From NCBI RefSeq assembly GCF_934630535.1, contig NZ_CAKTVU010000002.1, forward strand, positions 124,001 to 188,000: 64,000 bases of DNA, read 5' to 3'. The position numbers and the translations under genes were made by a program. Under the pieces are notes generated by a model. The model had not been told where the DNA came from. It ran no database searches and saw only the letters and a list, made by a program, of their open reading frames with translations. The stretch comes from an uncultured Senegalimassilia sp. (GTDB taxonomy: Bacteria; Actinomycetota; Coriobacteriia; Coriobacteriales; Eggerthellaceae). Positions 7,469-16,558 of this stretch are shown in pieces. The first letter of the stretch is position 1; the number at the start of each line of letters is the position of its first letter.

Positions 7469-9145
7469 ATGCAGCGAGACAAGATCAAGCCCATATTATT
7501 CAGCATCATCAAGCACTCCAGCAAAGAGGAGCTGCGCCGCCAGATTCCGAAGGACATCGTCTCGGGCGTGGTGGTGGCCGTGGTGGCGCTGCCGCTTTCC
7601 ATCGCGCTGGCCATCGCGTCGGGCGTAGGCCCTGAGCAGGGCCTTTACACCGCTATCGTCGCGGGCTTCCTGATCGCGTTCTTGGGCGGCAGCCGCGTGC
7701 AGATCTCCGGCCCCACGGCCGCCTTCGCCACCATCGTGGCGGGCATCGTGGCCACCGACGGCATGGAGGGCCTGGTGGCGGCCACTATCATCGCCGGCGT
7801 GATGCTCGTGCTCATGGGCCTGCTGAAGCTCGGCACGCTCATCCGCTTCGTTCCCTACACCATCACCACCGGCTTCACCGCAGGTATCGCGGTGACCATC
7901 GTGATCGGCCAAATCAAGGATTTGCTGGGGCTGATGTACCCCGCTGGCACCACCACCGTCGAGACCACGGACAAGATCGGCGCCCTGGCGGCCAACATCT
8001 CCACGGTGAACTGGCAGGCCGCGCTGGTGGGCGTGGTGTGCCTTGCCATCCTGATGCTGTGGCCGAAGGTGTCCAAGCGCATCCCCGGCTCGCTGGTGGC
8101 CGTCATCGCGGGTGCCGCCATGGTGCCCGCGTTCGGCCTGCAGGTCAACACCATCGGCGACCTGTACACCATCGAGGCGGGCCTGCCCACGCTGCAATTT
8201 CCCCAGCTCAGCCTAGACCTGTTCCGCGACGAGCTTGCCAACGGCATCACCATCGCCATCCTTGCGGCTATCGAGTCGCTGCTGTCGTGCGTGGTTGCCG
8301 ACTCCATGATCTCGGGCCATCACCGCTGCAACATGGAGCTGGTGGCGCAGGGTGTGGGCAACATGGGCTCGGTGCTGTTCGGCGGCATCCCCGCCACGGG
8401 CGCCATCGCGCGCACGGCCGCCAACGTGAAAAGCGGCGGCCGCACGTCCATCGCCGGCATGGTGCACGCCGCGGTGTTGCTGTTGGTGCTGGTGTTCCTG
8501 ATGCCCTACGCCGCGCTCATCCCCATGCCCACCATCGCCGCTATCTTGCTGCAAGTGGCCTACAACATGTCTGGTTGGCGCAACTTCGCCCACCTTTGCG
8601 CCACCGCCTCGCGCGGCGCTGTGGCCACGCTGTTGCTGACGTTCACGCTCACCATCGTGTTCGACCTGGTCACCGCCATTGCCGTGGGCATGCTCATCAC
8701 CGTGGTGCTGTTCATGAAGATGGTCTCCGAGGAGACCGAGGTGAAGGGCTGGACGTACTACTGCGACAAGGATTCCGAGGTCACGCACCTGCGCGAGCTG
8801 CCCAAGAGCGTGCGCGTGTACGAAATCAACGGCCCGATGTTCTTCGGCATGACCGACCGCATCTCCGACATCTCGGTGAAGGACTTCACGAAGTACCTGA
8901 TCATCCGCATGCGCGGCGTGCCCTCGCTGGACGCCACGGGCATGAACGCGCTGGAGAACCTGTACGAATACTGCGCGGAAAACGGCGTGCAGCTGATCTT
9001 CAGCCACGCCAACGAGCAGCCCATGAGGACCATGCGCCGCGCCGGCTTCGTCGACCTGGTCGGCGAGGAGCGCTTCCGCCCGAACATCGACGACGCCATC
9101 GCCTACGCCCGCACCCAACTCGAGCAGGAGGAGAAAGCAGCGTAA
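7469..9145 (+). CDS. SulP-family anion transporter with STAS domain
   Basis: The 558-residue protein has a SulP transmembrane core. The segment SGPTAAFATIVAGIVAT belongs to the first inverted repeat, with further helices to about residue 415. A C-terminal STAS domain (about 430-550) carries SLDATGMNALENL. SulP proteins carry sulfate, bicarbonate or other anions into the cell. Downstream on the opposite strand is a beta-carbonic anhydrase, a neighbour often seen with bicarbonate-type SulPs, but sulfate remains equally possible from sequence. The ribosome site (GAAGG) is unusually close to the ATG; a later start cannot be excluded. Confidence 0.88.
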   Translation: MQRDKIKPILFSIIKHSSKEELRRQIPKDIVSGVVVAVVALPLSIALAIASGVGPEQGLYTAIVAGFLIAFLGGSRVQISGPTAAFATIVAGIVATDGMEGLVAATIIAGVMLVLMGLLKLGTLIRFVPYTITTGFTAGIAVTIVIGQIKDLLGLMYPAGTTTVETTDKIGALAANISTVNWQAALVGVVCLAILMLWPKVSKRIPGSLVAVIAGAAMVPAFGLQVNTIGDLYTIEAGLPTLQFPQLSLDLFRDELANGITIAILAAIESLLSCVVADSMISGHHRCNMELVAQGVGNMGSVLFGGIPATGAIARTAANVKSGGRTSIAGMVHAAVLLLVLVFLMPYAALIPMPTIAAILLQVAYNMSGWRNFAHLCATASRGAVATLLLTFTLTIVFDLVTAIAVGMLITVVLFMKMVSEETEVKGWTYYCDKDSEVTHLRELPKSVRVYEINGPMFFGMTDRISDISVKDFTKYLIIRMRGVPSLDATGMNALENLYEYCAENGVQLIFSHANEQPMRTMRRAGFVDLVGEERFRPNIDDAIAYARTQLEQEEKAA

Positions 9146-9180
9146 GGCGCCTGCGAGGAATGATGGGTTCGCAGCCCCCG

Positions 9181-9206
9181 TGAACAGGGGGACGGAGGTG
9201 CGTTCA
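9181..9206 (+). repeat. 25-bp dispersed repeat, copy C
   Basis: Plus-oriented copy with TGAAC and GTTCA ends and one extra G in the centre (AGGGGGACGGAGG). It lies 35 bp after the SulP stop. Confidence 0.75.
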
Positions 9207-9268
9207 TGCGGGCCGCTCGTGAGGCATGACCACCCCGCTGGCCCAACGGTCCGCAGACAACCTAACGA

Positions 9269-9312
9269 AAACGCAGATGTGCCCGCGGGATTTCGCGGGC
9301 ACATCTGCGTTT
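9269..9312. terminator. strong bidirectional hairpin terminator
   Basis: A perfect 19-bp stem (9269-9287 with 9294-9312) closes a GGATTT loop and is flanked by A-runs and T-runs on the outside. It sits between the convergent SulP and carbonic anhydrase genes. Confidence 0.85.
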
Positions 9313-9330
9313 CGATGGGGTTGACCCTAC

Positions 9331-9517
9331 TTGCTGCCAATAATCGCGCGAGTGCGTGTTCAGGGCCCCGGGTTGGGCGTTCTGGCGAATTATTATCGAG
9401 AATGTATCCTGATAGTATGCCATAATCCATGCAATTCTGCTTGCTGAACGAGAATTTTGCGTCGAATACCTCGCAGCATCCCCGCATCCACACGCACTCG
9501 CGCGTTTTTTGGCAGCA
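9331..9517 (+). mobile_element. MITE-like element, copy 2 (187 bp)
   Basis: Terminal inverted repeats at 9331-9359 and 9490-9517 match those of copy 1 at 300-490 (core CGCGCGAGTGCGTGT). The internal block at 9388-9418 aligns with copy 1 read in reverse, about 57 bp from the same end. There is no coding potential. Confidence 0.65.
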
Positions 9518-9671
9518 GCTCTCCGAAACCCTACTGATTCCGCGCGGCGCGTGGAAGCACGAAAGCAAAGCGTTGCAAGGCCACCGCGCCAAAGCCCTCA
9601 GCCGGACGCTTATCAGCTCGAAATGGGCAAAACGTAATGGAAGCTTCCGCCGAGGCCGGCTTCTCCATCCA

Positions 9672-10250
9672 TCAATCCAAAAACTGGACCTCGCCGGTGT
9701 CGGTGCGGTAGAGGGCGCCTATTACCCGCAAGCCGTGTTCTGCTTCGTCGGTTCGAACTTTGCGGCTTTCCTCGATGCGGCGGACGCTGTGCGCAACGTT
9801 GGCCAGGCAGGCTGCGGCTTCGTCGGTTTCGTCGCCGATGGCGTCGGCGATCTCGTCGGTGATGAACTTCACCGTGCCGTAGGGCTCGTGGTGCATGGCC
9901 GCGTCGACGGCGCCGCAGCACGTGTGGCCCAAAACCACCACCAGGTTGCAGCCCAGGTGGTCCTCAGCGTACTCGATGCTGCCGAGCTGATGCTTGTCCA
10001 CCACGTTGCCGGCCACGCGGATAACGAACAGATCGCCGATGCCCGCCGAGAAGATGGCCTCAGGGATCACGCGCGAATCCGAGCACGCCAGCACGATGGC
10101 GTACGGGTGCTGACCTTCGCGAAACGTCTGTTGGCGCAGCTCCGGCGACACGTCGCCTTGCGCTTGGTTCGCGTTCAGATAGCGGGCGTTTCCCTGGCGC
10201 AGGCGCTCGAGCGCCTCATCTGCCGATAGATTGCAAGATTCGTGGCTCAT
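9672..10250 (-). CDS. beta-class carbonic anhydrase
   Basis: The 192-residue protein interconverts CO2 and bicarbonate in the cytoplasm. The zinc ligands are visible: ACSDSR (C-x-D-x-R) and, further on, GHTCCGA (H-x2-C). The start at 10250 follows AAAGGGGAG with six bases of spacing. The open frame extends 100 codons further upstream to 10550, but that extension is antisense to the next gene and has no family match. It is convergent with SulP and separated from it by a strong terminator. Confidence 0.93.
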   Translation of the reverse strand: MSHESCNLSADEALERLRQGNARYLNANQAQGDVSPELRQQTFREGQHPYAIVLACSDSRVIPEAIFSAGIGDLFVIRVAGNVVDKHQLGSIEYAEDHLGCNLVVVLGHTCCGAVDAAMHHEPYGTVKFITDEIADAIGDETDEAAACLANVAHSVRRIEESRKVRTDEAEHGLRVIGALYRTDTGEVQFLD

Positions 10251-10377
10251 GGCGGGCTCCCCTTTCGTTATGTTCACGCTCAGCTTACCGCGTTGCGCAA
10301 ACCTAAACGCATTTCTGCCGACAAGCTGCAGAACCTGAGCATGTACAATAGGGCGAACCGAGGGGAGAGGAACTGCC

Positions 10378-10833
10378 ATGTCGAAACAGGCGATCTTGGA
10401 ACTTGACCACGATGCGTGCAAAACGCAGGCGATGACGTATCTCGAGCAAGGCTTCAATTGCGCACAGGCGGTCGCTTGCACGTTGGCGCCGGCGATCGGG
10501 CTTGACGTTGACCAGACGTTTCGCCTGATGGAGGGATTCGGCGGCGGCATGGGCGGCTATACCGAAACCTGCGGCGCGGTGTCGGGCGCCGTCGTGGCGG
10601 CCGGGTGGGTCAAAAGCACCGGTAGCGAAAACCCCGTCAGTAAGATGGGCACGTACCAGCTGGCCGATCAAATGTGCGCGCGGTTCAAAGCGCAAAACGG
10701 CACCACCATCTGTGCCGAGCTCAAGGGCATCGGCAACCCCGCAGGGCCGATCCGCTCCTGCCCCGACTGCATCCAAGACGCCGTGGACATCGCCATCGAT
10801 GTTCTTCAGGCGGACGCGCGCGCTGGCGCGTAG
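10378..10833 (+). CDS. C_GCAxxG_C_C family redox protein
   Basis: The 151-residue protein carries the signature cysteines of this family. NCAQAV near residue 30, a glycine-rich segment FGGGMGG followed by TCGAVSGAV, and a later pair in SCPDC. These proteins are thought to be redox active, but no reaction is established. It starts at an ATG preceded by GAGGGGAGAGG. The next gene (YeiH-type transporter) begins 62 bp downstream on the same strand, so the two may be co-transcribed. Confidence 0.88.
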   Translation: MSKQAILELDHDACKTQAMTYLEQGFNCAQAVACTLAPAIGLDVDQTFRLMEGFGGGMGGYTETCGAVSGAVVAAGWVKSTGSENPVSKMGTYQLADQMCARFKAQNGTTICAELKGIGNPAGPIRSCPDCIQDAVDIAIDVLQADARAGA

Positions 10834-10895
10834 CTTCACCGGAACATTGCGCTATAGTTGACCTCGTCATACAACTTACGCGTAGAAAGCACCTC

Positions 10896-11942
10896 ATGTC
10901 CCGCATCAAAACCCTTGCGCCCGGCATTGCCGTAAGCGCCCTTATCGCCGTCGTTTGCTGGTTTCTCGGCCAGGCGGTGCCGCTGGTGGGCGGCGCCGTG
11001 TTCGCAATTTTGCTTGGCATGGTCATCGGCACGTTTTGGAAGGAGAAGGGGGCTGCGGGGCCGGGCATCAAGTTCGCGTCGAAGAAGATCCTGCAAACCG
11101 CTGTGGTGCTGCTGGGTTTCGGATTGCCGCTGACGCAATTGGCCCAGGTGGGGGCCATGTCGCTGCCCGTCATCCTGTCAACCATCTCCGCGTCGCTGAT
11201 CACCGCGGCCGTGCTGTGCCGCGTGATGCACGTGCCCGGGCGCACCGCCACGCTCATCGGCGTGGGGTCCTCGATCTGCGGCGGCTCGGCCATTGCCGCC
11301 ACCGCGCCGGTCATCAAGGCCGACGACCAGGAAGTGGCGCACGCCATATCGGTGGTGTTTTTGTTCAACGTGCTGGCGGCGCTCATCTTCCCCACCCTTG
11401 GCGACGTTATAGGTTTGAGCGATAACGGCTTCGGCCTGTTCGCGGGCACCGCGGTCAACGACACGTCGTCGGTAACCGCCGCCGCAGCCGTGTGGGACGG
11501 CATGCACCCCGGCGCGAACGCGCTCGATTACGCCACCATCGTCAAGCTCACGCGTACGCTGGCCATCATCCCTATCACGTTCGCGCTGGCGCTGTGGGTT
11601 TCCGCACGCGAGCGCAAGCAGGCCGCGCAAAACGGCGCGGATGCGGCTTCCACCAGCGGTTTCAGCCTGAAACGCGCGCTTCCCACGTTCATCGTGCTGT
11701 TCGTGTGCGCCTCCCTGGTGGCCACAGGTGCCAGCGCCGCGGGCATCGACCCGGCCGTTTTCGCGCCGCTCAAAACGCTCAGCAAGTTCTTCATCGTGGT
11801 AGCTATGGCGGCCATCGGCCTGAACACCGACGTGGTCGGCCTGGTGAAATCGGGCGCGAAGCCCATCGTGCTAGGCGCGGCATGCTGGGTTGCCATCGCG
11901 TGCACAAGCCTGGCGGCGCAGCACATGTTAGGACTCTGGTAA
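10896..11942 (+). CDS. YeiH-family putative sulfate exporter
   Basis: The 348-residue membrane protein has about ten hydrophobic segments and the family hallmark GVGSSICGGSAIAATAPVI..., followed by QEVAHAISVVFLFN. The family (UPF0324/PSE) is annotated as putative sulfate exporters, with YeiH in E. coli regulated with sulfur metabolism; transport activity is mostly inferred. The frame is open upstream to 10674, but the ATG at 10896 begins a proper first helix and has AGAAAG upstream. A long hairpin follows at 12039-12082. Confidence 0.85.
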   Translation: MSRIKTLAPGIAVSALIAVVCWFLGQAVPLVGGAVFAILLGMVIGTFWKEKGAAGPGIKFASKKILQTAVVLLGFGLPLTQLAQVGAMSLPVILSTISASLITAAVLCRVMHVPGRTATLIGVGSSICGGSAIAATAPVIKADDQEVAHAISVVFLFNVLAALIFPTLGDVIGLSDNGFGLFAGTAVNDTSSVTAAAAVWDGMHPGANALDYATIVKLTRTLAIIPITFALALWVSARERKQAAQNGADAASTSGFSLKRALPTFIVLFVCASLVATGASAAGIDPAVFAPLKTLSKFFIVVAMAAIGLNTDVVGLVKSGAKPIVLGAACWVAIACTSLAAQHMLGLW

Positions 11943-12038
11943 CGCCGGGCAAGCAGATGCCGGGCCCAGCCCCGCTGAGCCTGAACCCGGCTCGGGTCTA
12001 GGCTGCAACCCCAAGAACCCGCAGTCCACAGGCTTGGG

Positions 12039-12082
12039 GCTTGGGGCTTGGGACCTCGGCCGCGGGCTCCCAAGCCCCAAGC
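12039..12082. terminator. GC-rich hairpin after the YeiH gene
   Basis: Arms GCTTGGGGCTTGGG (12039-12052) and its perfect complement at 12069-12082 form a 14-bp stem with a 16-base loop. The local sequence repeats GGCTTGG three times. No U-run follows, so termination is likely but not certain. Confidence 0.55.
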
Positions 12083-12187
12083 CCGAATCCCTCAAACGCC
12101 TGACCCACCGAGCCCGGACCCGACATCGGGACCTCAAACCACCGTTTCCGCAGTTCACGCAAGTTCGCAAATAGAGAAAGGGCCGAT

Positions 12188-13024
12188 ATGCTGACCATCG
12201 GTTGCCATCTGTCAACGTCAAAGGGCTTTCTGGCCATGGGCGAAACCGCGCTTTCCATCGGCGCGAACACGTTCGCGTTCTTCACGCGCAACCCTCGCGG
12301 TGGCAAGGCGAAGGCCATCGACCCCGCCGACGCCGCAGCACTGCGCGCGCTGATGGCCGAGCACAACTTCGGCCCGCTGGTTGCGCATGCGCCTTACACG
12401 CTCAACCCCTGCTCGGACAAGCCGCACGCCCGCGAGTTCGCGTTGGAATGCATGGCCGACGACCTGGTGCGCATGGAATCCGTGCCCGGCAACTACTACA
12501 ACTTCCATCCGGGAAGCCACGTGAAGCAAGGTGCGGAAGCGGGCATCGAACTGATATCGGGCCTGCTCAACGAGGTGCTGCGCCCCGAGCAGACCACCAC
12601 GGTGCTGCTGGAGGCCATGGCGGGCAAAGGCACCGAGGTGGGCCGCACGTTCGAGGAGCTGGCCGCCATCATCGACCGCGTGGAGCTTGCCGACCACATG
12701 GGCGTGTGCCTGGACACGTGCCACATCCACGACGGCGGCTACGACATCGTGAACGACCTGGACGGCGTGCTCGACGAGTTCGACCGCGTGATCGGCCTTG
12801 ACCGCCTGCGCGCCGTGCACATCAACGACTCGAAGAATCCCTGCGGGGCTCACAAGGACCGCCACGAGTGCATCGGCCAGGGCTTCATCGGCGTCGACGC
12901 GTTCCAGCGCATCGTCACGCACCCCGCGCTTCGCGACCTGCCTTTCATCCTGGAAACCCCCAACGAACTGCCCGGCTACGCAGCCGAAATCGAACTTTTG
13001 CGTGAGCTGGCGGAAAGGGAGTAG
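12188..13024 (+). CDS. nfo: endonuclease IV (AP endonuclease)
   Basis: The 278-residue protein is a TIM-barrel AP endonuclease that cuts DNA 5' of abasic sites during base excision repair. The metal-binding motifs appear in order: VAHAPY, NFHPGS, LLEAMAGKG, CLDTCHIHDGGYD, VHINDSK, DRHECIGQG and ILETPN. Together they give the His/Glu/Asp set for the trinuclear zinc site. Length matches the family. AGAAAGGG sits upstream of the ATG. No partner genes are nearby. Confidence 0.95.
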   Translation: MLTIGCHLSTSKGFLAMGETALSIGANTFAFFTRNPRGGKAKAIDPADAAALRALMAEHNFGPLVAHAPYTLNPCSDKPHAREFALECMADDLVRMESVPGNYYNFHPGSHVKQGAEAGIELISGLLNEVLRPEQTTTVLLEAMAGKGTEVGRTFEELAAIIDRVELADHMGVCLDTCHIHDGGYDIVNDLDGVLDEFDRVIGLDRLRAVHINDSKNPCGAHKDRHECIGQGFIGVDAFQRIVTHPALRDLPFILETPNELPGYAAEIELLRELAERE

Positions 13025-13380
13025 GCAGCGAAAAGGCCGTAGGCGAAGGGGACGCCGGCGCCCGGGCAACGCACGCGCCGGCGGAAAGACCAGGCGGCGA
13101 AGGAGGGTCGCTGGTGCATCCGCCTGCCGCTGACCATGTAAAACTGTAGGTAGCCCCGGCAAACATCGCACTTCTTCCTGCCGGCTTCCCCTTCCCCGCC
13201 CCTTCCTTCGCCATATATTCCCAGGTCAGCCCTGTTATCGTTTTGACCGATAGCAACCCATCGATAAATATCCTAGTAACCTACGTTGAATACCGGGCGA
13301 TTCGGTGGTTCAATACGAACAGCAAAACCACGGCGGACGAAGCGCCCGCCGGCACTACGCGATCCAAGGAGCAACGCATC
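13025..13380 (+). other. intergenic before the PaaK gene
   Basis: No gene is supported in these 356 bp. The ligase reading frame is open from 13243, but the leader portion has no family match. A variant of the recombinase-associated motif, ATATTCCCAGGTCA, occurs at about 13214-13227 without any recombinase fragment beside it. Confidence 0.4.
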
Positions 13381-14724
13381 ATGGCAAAGAAGAACATCCC
13401 GTACGACCAGAAGTACTACGATCCGGAAATCGAGTGCATGCCGCGCCCCGAGCTTGAGCAGCTGCAACTCGAGCGCCTGCAGACCATGGTGCAGTACGCC
13501 TACGACAACACCGTCTACTACAAGCGCAGCTTCGACGCCGCCGGCGTGAAGCCCTCCGACATCAAGACGCTCGACGACCTTGCGAAGTTCCCCTTCATCA
13601 ACAAGCAGACCGAGCGCGACACCCAGCACGTGGGCAGCTTCTTCGGCGAGCTGTGCAGCGTGCCCGAGGAGGACGTCGTGTTCATGGCAACCTCCTCCGG
13701 CTCCACCGGCGTGCCCACGGTCAGCCCCTTCACGCAGGAGGACTTCGACCTGTGGCAGGACACCGAGGCCCGACTGTTCTGGCAGGCCGGCATGCGCCCC
13801 AACGACCGCTACGTCCACGGCCTGAACTTCGCCCTGTACGTCGGCGGCCCCGACGTCATCGGCGCGCAGCGCCTGGGCGCGCTTGCCATCTGGGCCGGCG
13901 CCATCCCCTCCGACCGCCTGATCTTCGTGCTGAAGCAGTACCAGCCCACCATCATCTGGACCAGCCCCTCCTACGCCTGGACCCTGGGCCAGAAAATCAA
14001 GGAGAAGGGCCTCGACCCGCGCAACGACTTCAGCATCCGCACCATCATCGTCGCAGGTGAGCCGGGCGGTTCCATCGAATCCACCCGCGAGAGCATCGAG
14101 GAGCTGTGGGGCGCGAACGTGGTCGACTTCTTCGGCCTGTCCGACATCTACGGCGCCTGCGCGGCCATGTGCGAGGCGAAGGACGGCCTGCACATCGTTG
14201 AGGATCAGATCCTCGTTGAGACCGTCGACCCGGTCACCGGCGAGGTGCTCGAGCCCGGCAGCACCGGCGAGCTGACCTACACCACGCTCATGAAGAAGGC
14301 CCGCCCGATGATTCGCTTCCGCACCGGCGACATCGGTTACGTTTCCACCGAGAAGTGCAGCTGCGGCCGCACCCACGCCCGCATCCACGTGACCGGCCGC
14401 AAGGACGAGATGTTCATCGTCGGCGCCGTGAACGTGTTCCCCTCCGACGTCGAGTACGTCGTGCGCAAGGAGCCGGGCCTGACCGGCGAGTACTCCATCC
14501 GCGTGTACGACGAGAACTTCACCACCCGCTACGAGGTGTCCGTCGAGCGCGCGCTCGGCAGCGACGAGCCCTACGACCAGGTGTCCAAGCGCGTCGAGGC
14601 GGCGCTGAAAGCCCATACGGGCGTGCGTCCGGCCAAGGTCATCGTGTTCGACGCCGACAAGCTGGGCACCTCCAGCGAGCACAAGGCCAAGCGCTTCATC
14701 GACGAGCGCGACAGCGCCAAGTAA
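13381..14724 (+). CDS. paaK: phenylacetate-CoA ligase family protein
   Basis: The 447-residue AMP-forming ligase joins phenylacetate or another aryl acid to CoA, or runs in reverse to make ATP. The adenylation signature appears as MATSSGSTGVPTV near residue 105, and the C-terminal half has FRTGDIGYV and GRKDEMFIVGAVNVFPSDVE, typical of PaaK. A Cys-rich CSCGRTH precedes the GRKDEM motif. The start at 13381 follows CAAGGAGC with suitable spacing. It is followed by a LysR-effector-like protein and an oxidoreductase for 2-oxoacids, which suggests handling of aryl-acetyl-CoA; the exact substrate is unknown. Confidence 0.85.
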   Translation: MAKKNIPYDQKYYDPEIECMPRPELEQLQLERLQTMVQYAYDNTVYYKRSFDAAGVKPSDIKTLDDLAKFPFINKQTERDTQHVGSFFGELCSVPEEDVVFMATSSGSTGVPTVSPFTQEDFDLWQDTEARLFWQAGMRPNDRYVHGLNFALYVGGPDVIGAQRLGALAIWAGAIPSDRLIFVLKQYQPTIIWTSPSYAWTLGQKIKEKGLDPRNDFSIRTIIVAGEPGGSIESTRESIEELWGANVVDFFGLSDIYGACAAMCEAKDGLHIVEDQILVETVDPVTGEVLEPGSTGELTYTTLMKKARPMIRFRTGDIGYVSTEKCSCGRTHARIHVTGRKDEMFIVGAVNVFPSDVEYVVRKEPGLTGEYSIRVYDENFTTRYEVSVERALGSDEPYDQVSKRVEAALKAHTGVRPAKVIVFDADKLGTSSEHKAKRFIDERDSAK

Positions 14725-14756
14725 GCGGCGGCGCAAAACTCCCTGGTTTACATCGG

Positions 14757-14788
14757 CCGCTTCCCGCGAAGGGTTTTGCGGGAAGCGG
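14757..14788 (+). terminator. hairpin after the ligase gene
   Basis: An 11-bp perfect stem (CCGCTTCCCGC and GCGGGAAGCGG) with a 10-base loop lies 32 bp past the ligase stop and 22 bp before the next start. It may be a partial terminator or an mRNA-stabilising structure, as no U-run follows. Confidence 0.5.
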
Positions 14789-14809
14789 CATTAAGCGAAA
14801 GGATCTCCC

Positions 14810-15463
14810 ATGGCATACGATTTCTCCGTTTCCGGGCAGCATTACCTGTTCAATGTCCAGACGTTTGCGCACACGGTGCTGGCGCTGGGCGGCGACTCCT
14901 ATAACTACGCGTTCCGCGACCGCACCACGCAGGGCGTCATCGACGACGTTGCGTCGGGCGAAAGCGAGCTGGGCGTGGTGTTCGAGACCTCCGCGACCGC
15001 TGCGGACCTTGATGCGGCCTTCGACGCCGCCGGCCTTGAGTTCGTGCAGCTGGTCGAATCGGCCCCGCGCGTGGCGCTGCCGGCCAGCCACCCGCTGGTC
15101 AACGCGTCCAGCCTGACGCTCGAGCAGCTGGCTGATTATCCCTACATTTACTTTGACCAGGGCAAAGACGCTCCAGCCGCCTTCTTCGAGGAGGCGCTGG
15201 GCGACCAGCCGCGCGCCAAGTCCATCGCCACCACCGACCGTGCCAGCCTCTCCGAGCTGATCGTGGCGCTCAACGGCTACACGGTCACCTCCGGCATCCT
15301 GGTGGGCATCTCCGACGGCGCGCAGCTGCGCACGGTGCCGCTTGACGCGGACGTCACGCTGCGCCTGGGCTACCTGAAGAAGAAGGGCGCGCAGCTCGAC
15401 GGCACCGCGGCGCGCTTCGTGGCGACGCTCGAGAAGAACCTGGAACGCTACGCCAAGTTCTAG
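14810..15463 (+). CDS. free-standing LysR-type effector-binding domain protein
   Basis: The 217-residue protein aligns by pattern with the substrate-binding domain of LysR regulators (PF03466-type): GVIDDVASGESELGVVFE, PRVALPASHPL, LEQLADYPYIYF and a closing KNLERYAKF. It has no N-terminal winged helix, and the frame before the ATG is not open to one. It starts after GCGAAAGGA. It cannot bind DNA in the usual LysR way and may act as a ligand sensor or binding protein for the neighbouring aryl-acid pathway. A frameshifted full LysR is unlikely, because the ligase ends only 85 bp upstream. Confidence 0.7.
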   Translation: MAYDFSVSGQHYLFNVQTFAHTVLALGGDSYNYAFRDRTTQGVIDDVASGESELGVVFETSATAADLDAAFDAAGLEFVQLVESAPRVALPASHPLVNASSLTLEQLADYPYIYFDQGKDAPAAFFEEALGDQPRAKSIATTDRASLSELIVALNGYTVTSGILVGISDGAQLRTVPLDADVTLRLGYLKKKGAQLDGTAARFVATLEKNLERYAKF

Positions 15464-15485
15464 GAAACGCGGTTTTGCGACCTTG

Positions 15486-15513
15486 AAGGGGACGAGCGCA
15501 CTCGTCCCCTTTT
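15486..15513 (+). terminator. rho-independent terminator
   Basis: An 11-bp stem (15486-15496 with 15501-15511) closes a CGCA loop and is followed by TTT. It separates the ligase/effector genes from the oxidoreductase genes. Confidence 0.8.
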
Positions 15514-15607
15514 CGGCGTTTTGCGGGCAGACGCCGGGCCCGCCGGGTGCCGGGCAAAAGCCTGGCGTATGATGGAACGGCGTATCCAAGACGGGAAAAG
15601 GTTTCAC

Positions 15608-16558
15608 ATGATAGAAGTGCTTTGGCATGGCCGCGGCGGACAGGGGGCCTTCACCGCCGCTCGGCTTCTGGGCGCGGCGGCGTCGCTTGACGGCAAACGG
15701 CACGCGCTTGCGTTCCCCTCGTTCGGCCCCGAACGACGCGGCGCTCCCATGCGCGCGTTCACCAAGATCGATACGGTGCAAGTCGGTGACCGAAGCGCCG
15801 TTTCTAAAGCGGATTTCGTGATCTACCTGGACGGAACGCTGCTGGCGCCCAGCTGGGAGCGCGAGTTGAAGCCGGGCGGCATATGCCTGGTGAACACCGC
15901 CGAGGCGCTGGACGATCCGCGCTTGCTGGCCATCGACGCGGACGGCCTTGCCACCGAGATCCTAGGCCGGCCCATCCCCAATACGGTGTTTTTGGGCGCT
16001 TTGGCGCAGCTTGCCGATTGCGTGGACCGCGAAAGCGTGGAGGAAGCGATCCGCCAGTACATGCCCGCGAAGCTGCACGAGGGCAACATCAAGGTGGTCG
16101 AGCGCGCCATCTCGCTGGTCCAGCAGGCCGACGTTATCGGGCATGAGGAAGCTGCTAGCGGCGAATTCGCAGGTCATCCGTGCGATACGGCGGAGCCGGT
16201 AACCGGTTTGCACCGGTCAGCGCATTCTATGGCAGCCCATATGCCGCAGCTGTTCGCCACCGTTCCCGAGCCTTTCGCCTACGCCGACACAACCTGCTAC
16301 ACGGCGGGCTACCTGACGCAGGTCAACGCGGGTTGGCGCAACGTGCGCCCGGTGCTCGACGCGGATGCGTGCACGAGCTGCCTGCAGTGCTACCTGTACT
16401 GCCCGGACGGCGCCATCTTCAAGGTTGCCGGCCAGAACAAGGCGGGCGTTTCAGTGGATATCGACCTTGATTTCTGCAAAGGCTGCGGGGTTTGCGCCGC
16501 CGCTTGCAAGTTCGACGCGCTTTCCATGGCGCCCGAAGCGAACGCGAAGGAGGCGTGA
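15608..16558 (+). CDS. 2-oxoacid:ferredoxin oxidoreductase, gamma-delta fusion subunit
   Basis: The 316-residue protein joins a gamma domain (residues 1-185, starting EVLWHGRGGQGAFTAARLL) with a delta ferredoxin domain. The latter carries two 4Fe-4S motifs, CTSCLQCYLYCP and CKGCGVCAAACK. Such enzymes oxidise pyruvate, branched-chain or aryl 2-oxoacids to acyl-CoA and pass electrons to ferredoxin. The ATG at 15608 follows GGGAAAAGG. The stop overlaps the alpha-subunit start (TGATG), so translation is coupled. Substrate class is not decided by sequence; the PaaK neighbour hints at arylpyruvates. Confidence 0.88.
   Translation: MIEVLWHGRGGQGAFTAARLLGAAASLDGKRHALAFPSFGPERRGAPMRAFTKIDTVQVGDRSAVSKADFVIYLDGTLLAPSWERELKPGGICLVNTAEALDDPRLLAIDADGLATEILGRPIPNTVFLGALAQLADCVDRESVEEAIRQYMPAKLHEGNIKVVERAISLVQQADVIGHEEAASGEFAGHPCDTAEPVTGLHRSAHSMAAHMPQLFATVPEPFAYADTTCYTAGYLTQVNAGWRNVRPVLDADACTSCLQCYLYCPDGAIFKVAGQNKAGVSVDIDLDFCKGCGVCAAACKFDALSMAPEANAKEA

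Noticed and set aside
10251..10550. 100-codon N-terminal extension of the carbonic anhydrase
   Set aside because: It is antisense to the C_GCAxxG_C_C gene, while the internal ATG has a strong ribosome site and the family's usual start.
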